A stretch of 56,603 bases of DNA from an uncultured Verrucomicrobiota bacterium (GCA_903953565.1 CAJBKE010000021.1:1-56603), one strand, 5' to 3'. Positions 15,586-23,969 are shown, numbered from the stretch's first letter. Notes: generated from the sequence alone by a model not told the origin. Numbers and translations: made by a program.

Positions 15586-16302
15586 TCAGCGCGGCACCAC
15601 GATAAATCCGCTGCGGCGGTCGCCGAGGATCTCGAGCGAACGCCGTCCCCGCACCGCCCACTGCCATCCGATCATGGCGCAAAGCAACGCGTCGGTCATG
15701 TCCTCGCGGTCTTTCGTCCACCGCGACCGCAAGAGCGCCGCGGTCGGACCATGCCGTGCGATTTCCGGAGCACAGTTTTCCAACCAGCGGCGCATCAGTC
15801 CCCGCAACCTGGCGAAGGCGCGGCGGCGCGCCGCGACGGGTCCCCGCTTGTATTTGATGGTGCGGTCCAGGCCGAACCACCGCACCGTCGCAGGGTGGGG
15901 ATAGACCTCGATGAGGGCGCGCGGCGTGGCCGGCCAATCGGTGGCAATGTCATAACCGGCCCGCTGCAAGCGGCGCACCACGCGGAGCGGACGCGCGGCC
16001 AGAACACGGTTGGCTGGATGGGCGGCGGCCTGCACTCGGTGGAATATCCGGTGGGTCAGGCGGTCGACCGGTCGCGCTCCGCGCAGGTTCGGGCAAACCA
16101 CCGGTGCGTCGATGCAGAGGAGAGTCCTGACACCGGGAGCGAGGTGGGTTTGCAGGTGATCCAACAACGCATCGTCACCGTGCGTGAGCGCATGCGACAC
16201 GCCGACCACGCGCTTCGCCTCGCCTTGCAGCAAACAGATTCCGTCGGGTCGGCGCTCGCCCCAAGCGAGGTCGATCCCGGCAACCGCCCAGCGGCGCGGC
16301 AT
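15586..16302 (-). CDS. DUF429 family protein (predicted RNase H-like nuclease)
   Basis: 238 residues. The N-terminal strand 'WAVAGIDLAWGERRPDG' carries the acidic residue expected of an RNase H-like fold, 'LLCIDAPVVCPNLRGARPVD' supplies the second acid, and 'RALIEVYPHPATVRWFG' and 'DMTDALLCAMIGW' the others. The family is widespread but poorly characterised; nuclease activity is a fold-based prediction. It begins 5 bp after the L,D-transpeptidase gene on the same strand, and the two are probably cotranscribed. Arg content is high. Confidence 0.8.
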   Translation of the reverse strand: MPRRWAVAGIDLAWGERRPDGICLLQGEAKRVVGVSHALTHGDDALLDHLQTHLAPGVRTLLCIDAPVVCPNLRGARPVDRLTHRIFHRVQAAAHPANRVLAARPLRVVRRLQRAGYDIATDWPATPRALIEVYPHPATVRWFGLDRTIKYKRGPVAARRRAFARLRGLMRRWLENCAPEIARHGPTAALLRSRWTKDREDMTDALLCAMIGWQWAVRGRRSLEILGDRRSGFIVVPR

Positions 16303-16307
16303 GCGGA

Positions 16308-16952
16308 TCAGAGTTCGCGCGGCGCGCGCGGCAGTTCGCCGGCCAGCACGGTCGGTGGAGTTGTGTCGGACGCGGGTTGCGCCACAGCGGGTGCTGCGGC
16401 TGGGACGAGCTTCGGCAAACGCTGGGCCAGCGACTCGCGGAAGATATCCACACGCGCACCGATGCCCACGCGGTCGAAGAGCGAGACCACATCGCGCGAG
16501 CGCATGCGGATGCATCCGTAGCTGACCGGCTGGCCGATGTTGCGTTCTTCCGGCGTTCCGTGAATGTAGATGAACCGTCCGAAACTGTTGCGATTATGAC
16601 TTTCTTTCCCGTCGAGCCAGAGGATGCGCGTCACGATGGGGTCGCGTCCGGGCGCGTCGACCGGCAGCACCTCGCCGGTGAAACGTCGCGATTTGAAGAC
16701 GGCCCCGTGCGGCAGGCCATAGCCGATTTTTCTGGTCACGCGGTGCTTGCCCAGCGGGGTGCCGTAGCTGCCGGGCCTCGAACTGAGGCCGAACTTCGAG
16801 GTCGAGACGGGGTAGGTCGCCACAACCTCGCCTTGGTCGGTGAGGAGCATTTTCTGGTCGGACACACTGATGTGCATGACGTGGCGGTTGTCGAGCTGAG
16901 CGCATCCGGCCAGCACGACCGGCAAGATCAGGGCCAAAAGGCATTTTTTCAT
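16308..16952 (-). CDS. L,D-transpeptidase (YkuD domain) lipoprotein
   Basis: 214 residues. The start 'MKKCLLALILPVVLAGCAQ' gives a lipoprotein signal with the Cys in the lipobox 'LAGC'. The YkuD domain shows 'SVSDQKMLLTDQGEVVATYP', 'YGTPLGKHRV', 'IYIHGTPEE' and the catalytic 'SYGCIRMRSRDVVSLFDRV'. It would make 3-3 crosslinks in peptidoglycan or attach proteins to it. A Pro/Ala-rich tail of about 35 residues follows. The longer frame to 17027 adds residues before the lipoprotein signal and was not used. Confidence 0.9.
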   Translation of the reverse strand: MKKCLLALILPVVLAGCAQLDNRHVMHISVSDQKMLLTDQGEVVATYPVSTSKFGLSSRPGSYGTPLGKHRVTRKIGYGLPHGAVFKSRRFTGEVLPVDAPGRDPIVTRILWLDGKESHNRNSFGRFIYIHGTPEERNIGQPVSYGCIRMRSRDVVSLFDRVGIGARVDIFRESLAQRLPKLVPAAAPAVAQPASDTTPPTVLAGELPRAPREL

Positions 16953-17227
16953 CCGGGCGGACGGTAGCACAGAAGGCCCACAGGGTCGAGCCGCGCCCTC
17001 CCGGACGATATGCAATCCTATTCCCATATGGCACTTGCGCCACCCGCCAGCCGGATTTTCGGGCCCGGAAAATTTTTTGAACGCCCACCAACCTGCAGGG
17101 TCAAAGTAATCGGTTTGGTTTGCGCCAAGAGCCGCCGGGCCGGTCAGTTTTCTTGTTTTCTGACTGGAATCACCGGCGGCTCACTTTTTGTCTTGAGCAA
17201 GCTGGACTCCTTCCTAGCGTCCACCCC
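16953..17227. other. Divergent gap between the transpeptidase gene and phoB
   Basis: These 275 bases should hold both divergent promoters. A possible -35 TTGAAC lies near 17077 but I cannot place a convincing -10. The notable element is the terminator-like hairpin at 17129-17190, listed separately. No reading frame here has coding features. Confidence 0.5.
17129..17190 (+). terminator. Terminator-like nested hairpin in the phoB leader
   Basis: A 10-bp outer stem GAGCCGCCGG (17129-17138) pairs perfectly with CCGGCGGCTC (17173-17182). An inner stem GTCAG (17143-17147) pairs with CTGAC (17160-17164). The outer stem is followed by ACTTTTTGTCTT. The form is that of an intrinsic terminator, but it sits 38 bases before the phoB GTG with no plus-strand gene upstream, so it may be an attenuator in the phoB transcript or a processing or structural element. 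Confidence 0.45.
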
Positions 17228-17938
17228 GTGAAGTCCACCAAGGCAACCTCGGGCACCGTGTTGGTTATCGAAGACGAGGCGGATGTCCTCGATCTCGTTC
17301 GCTACCACCTCGAGAAGGCGGGCTTCCGCGTCATCGTGGCCCATGACGGCGCTGCCGGCCTGATCAAAGCGCGCGACGAGAAGCCCGATGCCATTGTGCT
17401 CGATCTCATGTTGCCCGGCATATGCGGCGAGGATGTTTGTCGCGAGTTGAAGGGGACCGACGACACCGCGTCCATTCCGGTCATCATGCTCACGGCCAAG
17501 GCCCAAGCGGAGGAACGCGTGGCCGGCCTCGAGTTGGGCGCCGACGATTACGTGGCCAAGCCATTCAGCCCGCGCGAACTCGTGCTCCGCGTCGAGGGCG
17601 TTCTGCGTCGTCTGCGCACGCCCGCCCACAGCGAGAAACTTTCCCTCGGACCCTTCGAACTCGACCGCGGAACTTTCGAAGTCCGCCTCGAGGGCGATAA
17701 ACTCGACCTCACCGCCATCGAATTCAAACTTATCGCTGCCTTGATGGATCGTCGCGGCGCGCCGATTTCGCGCACCGACCTCCTGCGCGATGTCTGGGGG
17801 TATCGCAACCCGATCGACAGCCGCACGGTCGATACCCACATGCGCCGCCTGCGAGCCAAGCTCGGCTCCTATGCCGACTGCCTGCAGACGCTGCGCGGGG
17901 AGGGTTACTGCTTCAAGACGGGGGAGGCGGCGGGTTGA
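17228..17938 (+). CDS. phoB: Phosphate response regulator PhoB (OmpR/PhoB family)
   Basis: 236 residues. Receiver domain 1-120: 'TVLVIEDEADVLDLVRYHL' acidic pocket, phospho-acceptor Asp in 'PDAIVLDLMLPGICGED', 'IPVIMLTAKAQAEE' and 'GADDYVAKPFSPRELVLRV'. Winged-helix DNA-binding domain about 135-236: 'LDLTAIEFKLIAALMDR', 'LLRDVWGYRNPIDSRTVDTH' and 'LRGEGYCFKTG'. PhoB activates pst and other phosphate genes when phosphorylated. The GTG start gives the family N-terminus; there is no clear ribosome binding site. Overlaps phoR by four bases. Assigned as PhoB rather than another OmpR-type regulator because of the pst/phoU context and PhoR next door. Confidence 0.92.
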   Translation: MKSTKATSGTVLVIEDEADVLDLVRYHLEKAGFRVIVAHDGAAGLIKARDEKPDAIVLDLMLPGICGEDVCRELKGTDDTASIPVIMLTAKAQAEERVAGLELGADDYVAKPFSPRELVLRVEGVLRRLRTPAHSEKLSLGPFELDRGTFEVRLEGDKLDLTAIEFKLIAALMDRRGAPISRTDLLRDVWGYRNPIDSRTVDTHMRRLRAKLGSYADCLQTLRGEGYCFKTGEAAG

Positions 17939-19266
17939 ACTGGTGGTGGATCGCCGCAGCGCTCGCCGCCGCAGCGCTGGCCTTTGTCATAATCCGCTAC
18001 GTCCGTGGTATCCGGCGCCTGCGGGCCGGCCTGCGGCGCGTGGCCAATGGCGATGTCGGACGCCCGCTCGCCCTCGACCTGCCGCGCGGACTGCGCGCCG
18101 CGCAGCGCGACCTGGAGGCCATCGCCCGCCAGGCCCGAGACCTCGACCGCGCCGCGCACCGCGAGCGTTCCGAGCTCAACGCCATCGTGGCCAGCATCCC
18201 CGAAGGTATTTTTACCATCGATCGCCGCCTCTGCGTGCTGCACGCCAACCGCGGCGTAGAAACGATGTTCCAACTGGCTGCCTCTCCCGTCGGCCGCACC
18301 GTTGTCGAGGCATTCGGTCATGCCACCATGCACCGCCTCGTGCAGGAGGGAGTGGCCGAGAAAAAACCGCACCGTGGCGAAATTGTCGTCGAGCACGGAG
18401 AAACCCGGCGGGTTTACGAATTGAGCATCTCGCCGCTCGAGCAGGTGGGCCCGGAGCCGTCCGGCGCCGTTGTCGTCGTCCACAACATCACGCGCATCAA
18501 AAGCCTCGAGCAAGTGCGGCGCGAATTCGTGGCCAATGTCTCGCACGAGCTGCGCACCCCGCTGACCATCATCAGCGGTTATCTCGAGACACTGATCGAC
18601 GGCGGACTCGATGATCGTTCCATGGCGGAGAACGCTCTCGGCGTGATGTTCAAACATGCCGACCGTCTCGGGCGCTTGGTCGACGACCTGCTCACCATCT
18701 CGCGGGCCGAATCACGCTCCGTGCCGCTCGAGACGCAACGCCTTGATTTGCGCGATTTGCTGCGGCGCGTGGTCGAGCAGTTCGATGGTCCCATCCGCGC
18801 CCAAGCCGCCACCGTGCGCATCACCTCGGCGGGCGGGGATCTTTCGCTCGAAGCCGATGCCGCTCGTCTCGAGCAGGTTTTCCTCAATCTCCTCGAGAAC
18901 GCGCTCAAATACGGCAACCGCCCCGGACTCACCGTGGACTTTTATATCGAGCGCGCCGGATCGAATCTTCACGTGCAGGTCACCGACAACGGCCCGGGTA
19001 TTCCGCGCGAGGATCAGGAGCATATTTTCGAGCGTTTTTACCGCGTGCACAAAGATCGCTCGCGCGAGACGGGCGGCACCGGCCTCGGGCTTTCCATCGT
19101 CAAAAATGTCGTCCAAGCCCACGGCGGCAGTGTTTCCGTGCAAAGTATTCCCGGCGAAGGCTCCGTCTTCACCGTTGCCCTGCCTGCGCAACAACCCGCA
19201 CCGGTCGCTCCGCCTCCGTGGTCGGCCGCGAAAAAAACCGCAACCGCCGTGGATGACTGGGGTTGA
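17935..19266 (+). CDS. phoR: Phosphate sensor histidine kinase PhoR
   Basis: 443 residues. One N-terminal membrane helix ('WWWIAAALAAAALAFVIIRYV') and no periplasmic sensor domain, as in other PhoR proteins that read PhoU/Pst rather than phosphate itself. PAS domain about 80-185 ('IVASIPEGIFTIDRRLCVLH'). HisKA with phospho-His in 'FVANVSHELRTPLTIISGY', HATPase with 'NLLENALKYGN', 'VTDNGPGIP' and 'GGTGLGLSIVKNVVQAHGG'. The TTG start overlaps the phoB stop (TTGA), implying translational coupling. A short Pro/Ala tail ends the protein. Confidence 0.93.
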   Translation: MNWWWIAAALAAAALAFVIIRYVRGIRRLRAGLRRVANGDVGRPLALDLPRGLRAAQRDLEAIARQARDLDRAAHRERSELNAIVASIPEGIFTIDRRLCVLHANRGVETMFQLAASPVGRTVVEAFGHATMHRLVQEGVAEKKPHRGEIVVEHGETRRVYELSISPLEQVGPEPSGAVVVVHNITRIKSLEQVRREFVANVSHELRTPLTIISGYLETLIDGGLDDRSMAENALGVMFKHADRLGRLVDDLLTISRAESRSVPLETQRLDLRDLLRRVVEQFDGPIRAQAATVRITSAGGDLSLEADAARLEQVFLNLLENALKYGNRPGLTVDFYIERAGSNLHVQVTDNGPGIPREDQEHIFERFYRVHKDRSRETGGTGLGLSIVKNVVQAHGGSVSVQSIPGEGSVFTVALPAQQPAPVAPPPWSAAKKTATAVDDWG

Positions 19267-19276
19267 ACCCGTTGTC

Positions 19277-19885
19277 ATGAATCCGAAAGTCCTTCTCGGC
19301 GCCCTCTGCGCCGCAATCGTTGTCTGTGACGCTCCCTGCGCGCAGGCTCAAGCCAACCAACCGGACACTGCCGAGCCATCCGGCAAACCGAATTGGAAAA
19401 AGCACGGCAAGCATGGCGGTCCGGACAGCCCCATGGGTGGCCTGCCCCCGGAGGAAGCCCGTCGTCTCGGCGCCGCCCGCGAAAAAGCGAAGGAAGATCC
19501 GACCGTCCGCTCGCTCAAAGAGGCCCGCAATGCGCTCGACCAGCAACTCGAGAAGGCGATGGATGCCGCCCTCCTCACCGCAGATCCCGGCCTCGCGCCG
19601 GTTCTGGAAAAAGTGAAGCAGTCCCGCGACCGCGCCAAAGGTATGCGCGATCGGTTCGAATCGCTCGCCCCCGAGCAGCGCGAGCAGCTGAAAGCCGCGC
19701 GGCAAAAAGCCCAAGACGATCCCGAAGTTGTTGCCGCCCGCGAAAAAATGAAATCCGCCAACTCCCCCGAGGAGCGCCGGGAGGCCGGCAAATCCATGCA
19801 CCAGGTCATGAAGGCTGCCATCCTCAAACAGAACCCGGACCTCGGCCCGCTGCTCCAACAACTCGGCCCCCCGGCCGGGGAATAG
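19277..19885 (+). CDS. Secreted helical protein with an internal repeat
   Basis: 202 residues with a signal peptide (MNPKVLLGALCAAIVVCDAPCAQA). The mature part is charged and helical. Two related segments, 'LGAAREKAKEDPTVRSLKEA' and 'LKAARQKAQDDPEVVAAREK', sit about 75 residues apart, and each is followed by Asp/Pro-containing turns ('TADPGLAPVLEK', 'KQNPDLGPLLQQL'), suggesting an internal duplication. It starts 10 bp after phoR, so it is probably cotranscribed with phoBR. No family was recognised; a periplasmic CpxP/Spy-like chaperone is one possibility by general character only. A palindromic repeat begins directly at its stop codon. Confidence 0.75.
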   Translation: MNPKVLLGALCAAIVVCDAPCAQAQANQPDTAEPSGKPNWKKHGKHGGPDSPMGGLPPEEARRLGAAREKAKEDPTVRSLKEARNALDQQLEKAMDAALLTADPGLAPVLEKVKQSRDRAKGMRDRFESLAPEQREQLKAARQKAQDDPEVVAAREKMKSANSPEERREAGKSMHQVMKAAILKQNPDLGPLLQQLGPPAGE

Positions 19886-19951
19886 GTGGATCGCGCTGTC
19901 CCCAGCGCGATCTCTCTCTGCCAAAATCGCGCCGGGATGGTGCGCTCCACC
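19886..19951 (+). repeat. 65-bp palindromic repeat, copy A
   Basis: Starts GTGGATCGCG and ends with GCTCCAC. Left hairpin arms ATCGCGCT and AGCGCGAT around GTCCCC; right hairpin ATCGCGCC, loop GGGAT, GGTGCGCT. The left stem differs from copies B and D at paired positions that still match. The right stem is decayed by two changes. It abuts the stop codon of the secreted helical protein gene and may act as its transcript end. Confidence 0.85.
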
Positions 19952-20311
19952 CCGGCATCCCCGATTTCTTCATTGCAAAGCACCAGCCGCAGACTAGATT
20001 GTGGGAGTCTTTTTCGGACACGACAGTCATGATTGTTGTTACGTCTTGTCTGCGGGCAACTTATGCAACCGGGCGAATTGCTCCCGGCCTGCTGGCCATC
20101 CTGCTGAACCTGCCGGTTTTCCGCCGGCTGGGGCGCGGCATAGCGGTTGTCACCGAAAAATACACGGAAACGCCATCCGGCCGCGGACCCTGTTCCGCCC
20201 GGGCAGCTGGCGCCATGTTGGCGCCGCTTCCGTTCCATCTCCGCGGGAAGCATCCCCGGCGCGATGAGCGCGCCCCGCGGTCCACACCAACATACCATAT
20301 CGATTGTTCCA
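19952..20311 (+). other. Long leader region before the RRM gene
   Basis: 360 bases without a convincing gene. Reading frames crossing it are short or run into the RRM gene out of its natural start. The region is expected to hold the promoter and a long 5' untranslated leader; I could not identify a riboswitch or a clear -35/-10 pair. A GGTTGTCACCG stretch near 20144 resembles half of the putative PhoB motif but lacks the other half. Confidence 0.4.
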
Positions 20312-20950
20312 ATGAACTCACGTCACTCCAATTCGGATCCCCGTCGCCGCCGTCGCGGTGGCCGTTCCCGCAGCTCGTCCTCGCGTCCGCCGCGTTCGGC
20401 CGACCACTTCAAAGTCACCCGCGAGCCGCGCAAACCGGCCGGCCTTTGGGATAAAATCAAAGCGTTCTTCGGCCTCGCGCCGCAGCCCGCCAAACCGTCG
20501 TCGAGCGGCTACGAGCGCCGCGAGCGCACCCGCGACGAATCCCGCGAAGCCCGTCCTCCGCGTGAACCGCGTGAACCACGCGAACAGCGTGCGCCCCGCG
20601 AGTCGCGCAAACCCGAAGCCATAGAGGTCACCACTCCGCGTCTTTACATCGGCAACCTGTCCTATGACGCCGCCGAGAGCGACCTCTTCGAGTTGTTCTC
20701 CGGCGTCGGCACCGTGGCCAACGTGGAAATCATCTCCAACAAGCACACCCAGCGCTCCAAAGGCTTCGGATTCGTGCAGATGAACAGCGTCAGCGAAGCC
20801 AAGCGCGCCGTCGACGAACTCCACGACAAGGACTACATGGGTCGCAAGCTCGTGGTCAGCGGAGCCAAACTCCCGCCCGACCGCGCCATCGGCCGCGAGG
20901 AATCCGCCCCGTCGGACGACCACTCCGAGGAACCCGCTTCGCAGGTCTGA
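20312..20950 (+). CDS. RRM-domain RNA-binding protein
   Basis: 212 residues. The first 110 are disordered and very rich in Arg, Ser, Pro and Glu, with 'RRRRRGGRSRSSSSRPPRS' at the start and several 'PREPREP' type repeats around residue 90. The RRM follows at about 110-190 with RNP2 'LYIGNLSYDA' and RNP1 'KGFGFVQM', both with the aromatic residues that stack on RNA. Bacterial RRM proteins of this size are thought to act on mRNA, often in cold adaptation. A hydrophobic spot 'GLWDKIKAFFGLAP' sits mid-tail and may be an interaction motif. Followed by a strong terminator. Confidence 0.9.
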   Translation: MNSRHSNSDPRRRRRGGRSRSSSSRPPRSADHFKVTREPRKPAGLWDKIKAFFGLAPQPAKPSSSGYERRERTRDESREARPPREPREPREQRAPRESRKPEAIEVTTPRLYIGNLSYDAAESDLFELFSGVGTVANVEIISNKHTQRSKGFGFVQMNSVSEAKRAVDELHDKDYMGRKLVVSGAKLPPDRAIGREESAPSDDHSEEPASQV

Positions 20951-20972
20951 CCGCACCGGTTGTTTTGAATAC

Positions 20973-21006
20973 CACGGGCCGGCTCACGCCGGCCCGTGCT
21001 GTTTTA
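20973..21006 (+). terminator. Intrinsic terminator after the RRM gene
   Basis: A perfect 11-bp stem CACGGGCCGGC / GCCGGCCCGTG with a TCAC loop, followed by CTGTTTTA. It lies 22 bases after the RRM stop codon. This is the clearest intrinsic terminator in the window. Confidence 0.85.
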
Positions 21007-21035
21007 TGCCAAGCCCTCGAAGGCATGGGCCTTTG

Positions 21036-21100
21036 GTGGATCGCGATGTCCCCATCGCGATTACTTCAGTGAAATATCGCGCCGGGACGGCGCGATCCAC
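21036..21100 (+). repeat. 65-bp palindromic repeat, copy B
   Basis: GTGGATCGCG to GCGATCCAC. Left hairpin ATCGCGAT, GTCCCC, ATCGCGAT; right hairpin ATCGCGCC, GGGAC, GGCGCGAT; centre TACTTCAGTGAAAT with its own TTC/GAA symmetry. Located between the RRM terminator and miaA. The frame of miaA stays open through it, but it is not counted as coding. Confidence 0.9.
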
Positions 21101-21166
21101 CTCACTCACGCTGCACTGAACGTAAAGTTTCGCGGCACTGATTGCAGCGGCTACAATCCGCTCACC

Positions 21167-22075
21167 GTGTCCGACCGCTCCATCCTCCGCCACGCCATCT
21201 TCCTCGCCGGCCCGACCTCCGTCGGCAAATCCGATGTCGCCCTCGCTCTCGCCGGAAAACACCGCGGCGAAATCGTCTGCGCCGACGCCTTTCAACTTTA
21301 TCGCGAGTTCCCCGTGCTCAGTGCGCAGCCCTCCGCCCGCGAACAGTCCCTCGTCCCGCATCATCTTTTCGGCACTGTGCCCTGCACCGAGGAAATGGAC
21401 GCCGCACGATTTGCCACCCGCGCCTTGGAGGTAATCGGCGAGATCATTGCGCGAAAAAAAATCCCCTTCGTTGTCGGCGGCAGCGGACTTTATCTCGACG
21501 CGCTGATCCGCGGACTCCCGCAACTTCCTCCCATCGACCCCGCCATCCGCGAAGAAGTGCGCGCCATGACGCTCAAAGACATGCTCGCACGCATGCAGTT
21601 CCTCGATCCCGCCAGCCTTGCCGTGATCGACATCCACAATCCCCGACGCGTCGCCCGCCGTTTGGAACTCTGCCTGCAAACCGGCCAACCCGCCTCGCAA
21701 CTCCTTGTCGAGTCGCCCGTTCCCGAGGGGTTGCGCGGAGTCATCCTCACCCGTGACCGCGGCGATCTGAACGCCCGTATCACCGCCTCCGTCGAGGCCC
21801 GTCTCGGCGGCGGGGCCTTGGACGAAGTCCGCGCCGCCCGCGACCTCGCCGGCGGCACCGCCCGGCAGATCCTCGGTTGGCGCGAAATCACCGCGTTCCT
21901 CGACCGAGCGATCGACCGTGCCACCTGTGCCGAACTTGTCACCACCGCCACCCGCCAATATGCCAAAAGGCAGTTGACGTGGTTCCGCTCCAAGTCCACG
22001 TTCCCCGCAGAAGATTTGACCGACGTGACATCCGCCCACTTGGACCGCATCGCCCGCCAGTTGGGCCTTTCATGA
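21167..22075 (+). CDS. miaA: tRNA dimethylallyltransferase MiaA
   Basis: 302 residues. P-loop 'LAGPTSVGKSDVALAL'; the DSMQVY-type motif appears as 'ADAFQLYREFPVLSAQPS' with the catalytic Asp kept and Ser replaced by Ala; 'PHHLFGTV', 'FVVGGSGLYLDALIRGLP', 'NPRRVARRLE', 'ILGWREITAFLD' and 'TRQYAKRQLTWFR' follow the family order. It adds a dimethylallyl group to A37 of tRNAs reading U-starting codons. The GTG start is chosen because the upstream extension of the frame runs through palindromic repeat B. It is followed by hflX, as in many bacteria. Confidence 0.95.
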   Translation: MSDRSILRHAIFLAGPTSVGKSDVALALAGKHRGEIVCADAFQLYREFPVLSAQPSAREQSLVPHHLFGTVPCTEEMDAARFATRALEVIGEIIARKKIPFVVGGSGLYLDALIRGLPQLPPIDPAIREEVRAMTLKDMLARMQFLDPASLAVIDIHNPRRVARRLELCLQTGQPASQLLVESPVPEGLRGVILTRDRGDLNARITASVEARLGGGALDEVRAARDLAGGTARQILGWREITAFLDRAIDRATCAELVTTATRQYAKRQLTWFRSKSTFPAEDLTDVTSAHLDRIARQLGLS

Positions 22076-22183
22076 TGAGCGGTCAACTTAGGGGCGCCCC
22101 CGTTTTGCCGCCCTCTTTCGTCCTTGGCTCGCCGGGTTCCGCGCCGTCCCTCATCCCTCATCCCTCAACTCTCAACTCCTAGG
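22076..22183 (+). repeat. Short tandem CCTCATC / CTCAACT repeats before hflX
   Basis: Near 22150 a run of CCCTCATCC units is followed by CTCAACTCTCAACTCC. The reverse complement of part of it, AGTTGAGAGTTGAGGGATGA, occurs near 2221, so this is a dispersed element rather than local slippage only. It ends immediately before the hflX ATG. No coding potential. Confidence 0.55.
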
Positions 22184-23458
22184 ATGCTCCTAACCACCCC
22201 GCCGCCTACCGCCACGGAAAAAACCGTCCTCGTCGGTCTCGAACACGACGGCGTGACCCGCTGGGACCTCGAGGAATCGCTCAGCGAATTGCGCGAGCTG
22301 GCCGCCACCGCCGGCGCCAACGTGGTCGACACCGTAACGCAAAAACTCCAGCACCCGACCGCCCCGTATTACATCGGCAAAGGCAAAGCCGAGGAAGTCG
22401 CCGCGATCTGCACAGAGCACGGCGCGGGCTCCATCATTTTCGACGACGAGTTGTCTCCCGCGCAGGGCCGCAACCTCGAGAGCGTCACCTCGAAGAAAAT
22501 CCTCGATCGCACCCAGCTCATCTTGGATATCTTCGCCCGCCGCGCGCGCAGCCGCGAAGGACGCCTGCAGATCGAACTCGCGCAGCTGCAATACCTCCTG
22601 CCGCGTCTCACCCGCATGTGGACGCACCTTTCTCGCCAGACCGGCGGCATCGGCACGCGGGGCCCGGGCGAAACCCAGCTCGAAGTCGACCGACGTCGCG
22701 TGCAGGAACGTATCTCGCGTTTGCAGAAGGATTTGGAAGAAGTCCGCAAACACCGCGCTATCCAGCGCGAAGGGCGCGCCCGCCATCAATGGCCGGTCGT
22801 CGCCATCGTCGGCTACACCAATGCCGGCAAATCTTCGCTGCTCAACCGACTGACCAAAGCCGGCGTCCTCGCCGAAGACAAACTCTTCGCCACGCTCGAT
22901 CCGACCACGCGCCAGTTCGTCCTGCCCAACAAATTGAAGGTCCTCTTCACCGACACCGTCGGCTTCATCCGCAAACTGCCCACGACCGTCATCGAATCCT
23001 TCAAAGCCACCCTCGAGGAATTGAAATCTGCCGATCTCCTTGTCCATGTGGTCGACGTCAGTCATCCGCAGTGGGAAGAACACATCGCGGCCACGGAAAG
23101 TGTCATCAGCGAACTCGACGCCGCCGGCAAACACACCCTCATCGTCTTCAACAAAATCGACCGTGTCTCCAATCCCGAAGCGATCGAAGCCGCGCTGGCC
23201 CGCTATCCCCACAGCGTGGCCGTCTCCGTGAAGACCGGGGAAAACCTCGAGCAGTTCGTCGACGAGCTGCAAAACCAACTTTCCGCCTGGCGCCTCCGCC
23301 AGAAATTCCGCATCCCGCAAAGCGACAGCGTTGCCCTGGCCGAACTGCACCGCGCCGGCCACGTCGTCGAAATCACCTACGAAGGCGACGATGCCCTCGT
23401 CACGGCACACATCCCCCCCGCGCTCGAACCCAAGTTCGCCCGCTACGCGGTGTCTTGA
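22184..23458 (+). CDS. hflX: Ribosome-associated GTPase HflX
   Basis: 424 residues. N-terminal HflX domain with '[15 protein letters not shown]' and '[16 protein letters not shown]', then the helical linker '[20 protein letters not shown]' and the glycine-rich '[19 protein letters not shown]'. The G domain has G1 '[13 protein letters not shown]', G3 '[10 protein letters not shown]' and G4 'NKID'. HflX splits stalled or hibernating 70S ribosomes, notably after heat stress. The start '[13 protein letters not shown]' was chosen since the upstream part of the frame is made of the tandem repeat. Confidence 0.95.
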   Translation: MLLTTPPPTATEKTVLVGLEHDGVTRWDLEESLSELRELAATAGANVVDTVTQKLQHPTAPYYIGKGKAEEVAAICTEHGAGSIIFDDELSPAQGRNLESVTSKKILDRTQLILDIFARRARSREGRLQIELAQLQYLLPRLTRMWTHLSRQTGGIGTRGPGETQLEVDRRRVQERISRLQKDLEEVRKHRAIQREGRARHQWPVVAIVGYTNAGKSSLLNRLTKAGVLAEDKLFATLDPTTRQFVLPNKLKVLFTDTVGFIRKLPTTVIESFKATLEELKSADLLVHVVDVSHPQWEEHIAATESVISELDAAGKHTLIVFNKIDRVSNPEAIEAALARYPHSVAVSVKTGENLEQFVDELQNQLSAWRLRQKFRIPQSDSVALAELHRAGHVVEITYEGDDALVTAHIPPALEPKFARYAVS

Positions 23459-23464
23459 TTTTTT

Positions 23465-23539
23465 AACAGAAGGTAACGAAGGCAACGAAGATGGTTGCTT
23501 CCGCGAGTTTCCCCTTTGTTACCTTCGTTATCTTCTGTT
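23465..23539. repeat. Imperfect inverted repeat between hflX and yjbQ
   Basis: Arms of 26 bases, 23465-23490 and 23514-23539, match at 23 of 26 positions in inverted sense (AACAGAAGGTAACGAAGGC / its partner ending CTTCTGTT) around a 23-base centre. The repeated GAAGGTAACGAAGG character is periodic. It fills nearly the whole gap between the two genes and could be a MITE-like or REP-like unit; it could also act as a transcription end for hflX. Confidence 0.7.
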
Positions 23540-23552
23540 CAAGTTCTGTCCG

Positions 23553-23969
23553 ATGAAATCCTTCCGCGAAGAACTCTGGTTCGAAGTCCCCGCGCGCCGC
23601 GGACTCCTCAACATCACCCCGCAAATCGAAAAGTGCCTCGGTGCCAGCGGCATCAAGGAAGGTCTTTGCTTGGTCAATGCCATGCACATCACGGCCAGCG
23701 TCTTCATCAACGACGACGAAAGCGGACTCCACGCCGATTTTGAAAAGTGGCTCGAGAAGCTCGCCCCGGAAAAACCACACAGCCAATACCGCCACAATGG
23801 CGCGGAAGACAACGCCGACGCCCACCTCAAACGCAGCATCATGGGCCGCGAAGTCGTTGTCGCCGTGACCGACGGCCACCTCGACTTCGGACCGTGGGAG
23901 CAAATCTTCTACGGGGAATTCGACGGTCTGCGCCGCAAGCGCGTGCTGGTCAAAATCATCGGGGAATAG
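23553..23969 (+). CDS. yjbQ: YjbQ/UPF0047 family protein
   Basis: 138 residues, the usual length. '[20 protein letters not shown]' opens the fold, '[20 protein letters not shown]' follows, and the metal-site motif appears as '[20 protein letters not shown]', ending with '[20 protein letters not shown]'. The family has weak thiamine-phosphate synthase activity in vitro and an unclear cellular role. It is the last gene of the miaA-hflX-yjbQ row, converging on the binding-protein gene. Confidence 0.9.
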   Translation: MKSFREELWFEVPARRGLLNITPQIEKCLGASGIKEGLCLVNAMHITASVFINDDESGLHADFEKWLEKLAPEKPHSQYRHNGAEDNADAHLKRSIMGREVVVAVTDGHLDFGPWEQIFYGEFDGLRRKRVLVKIIGE

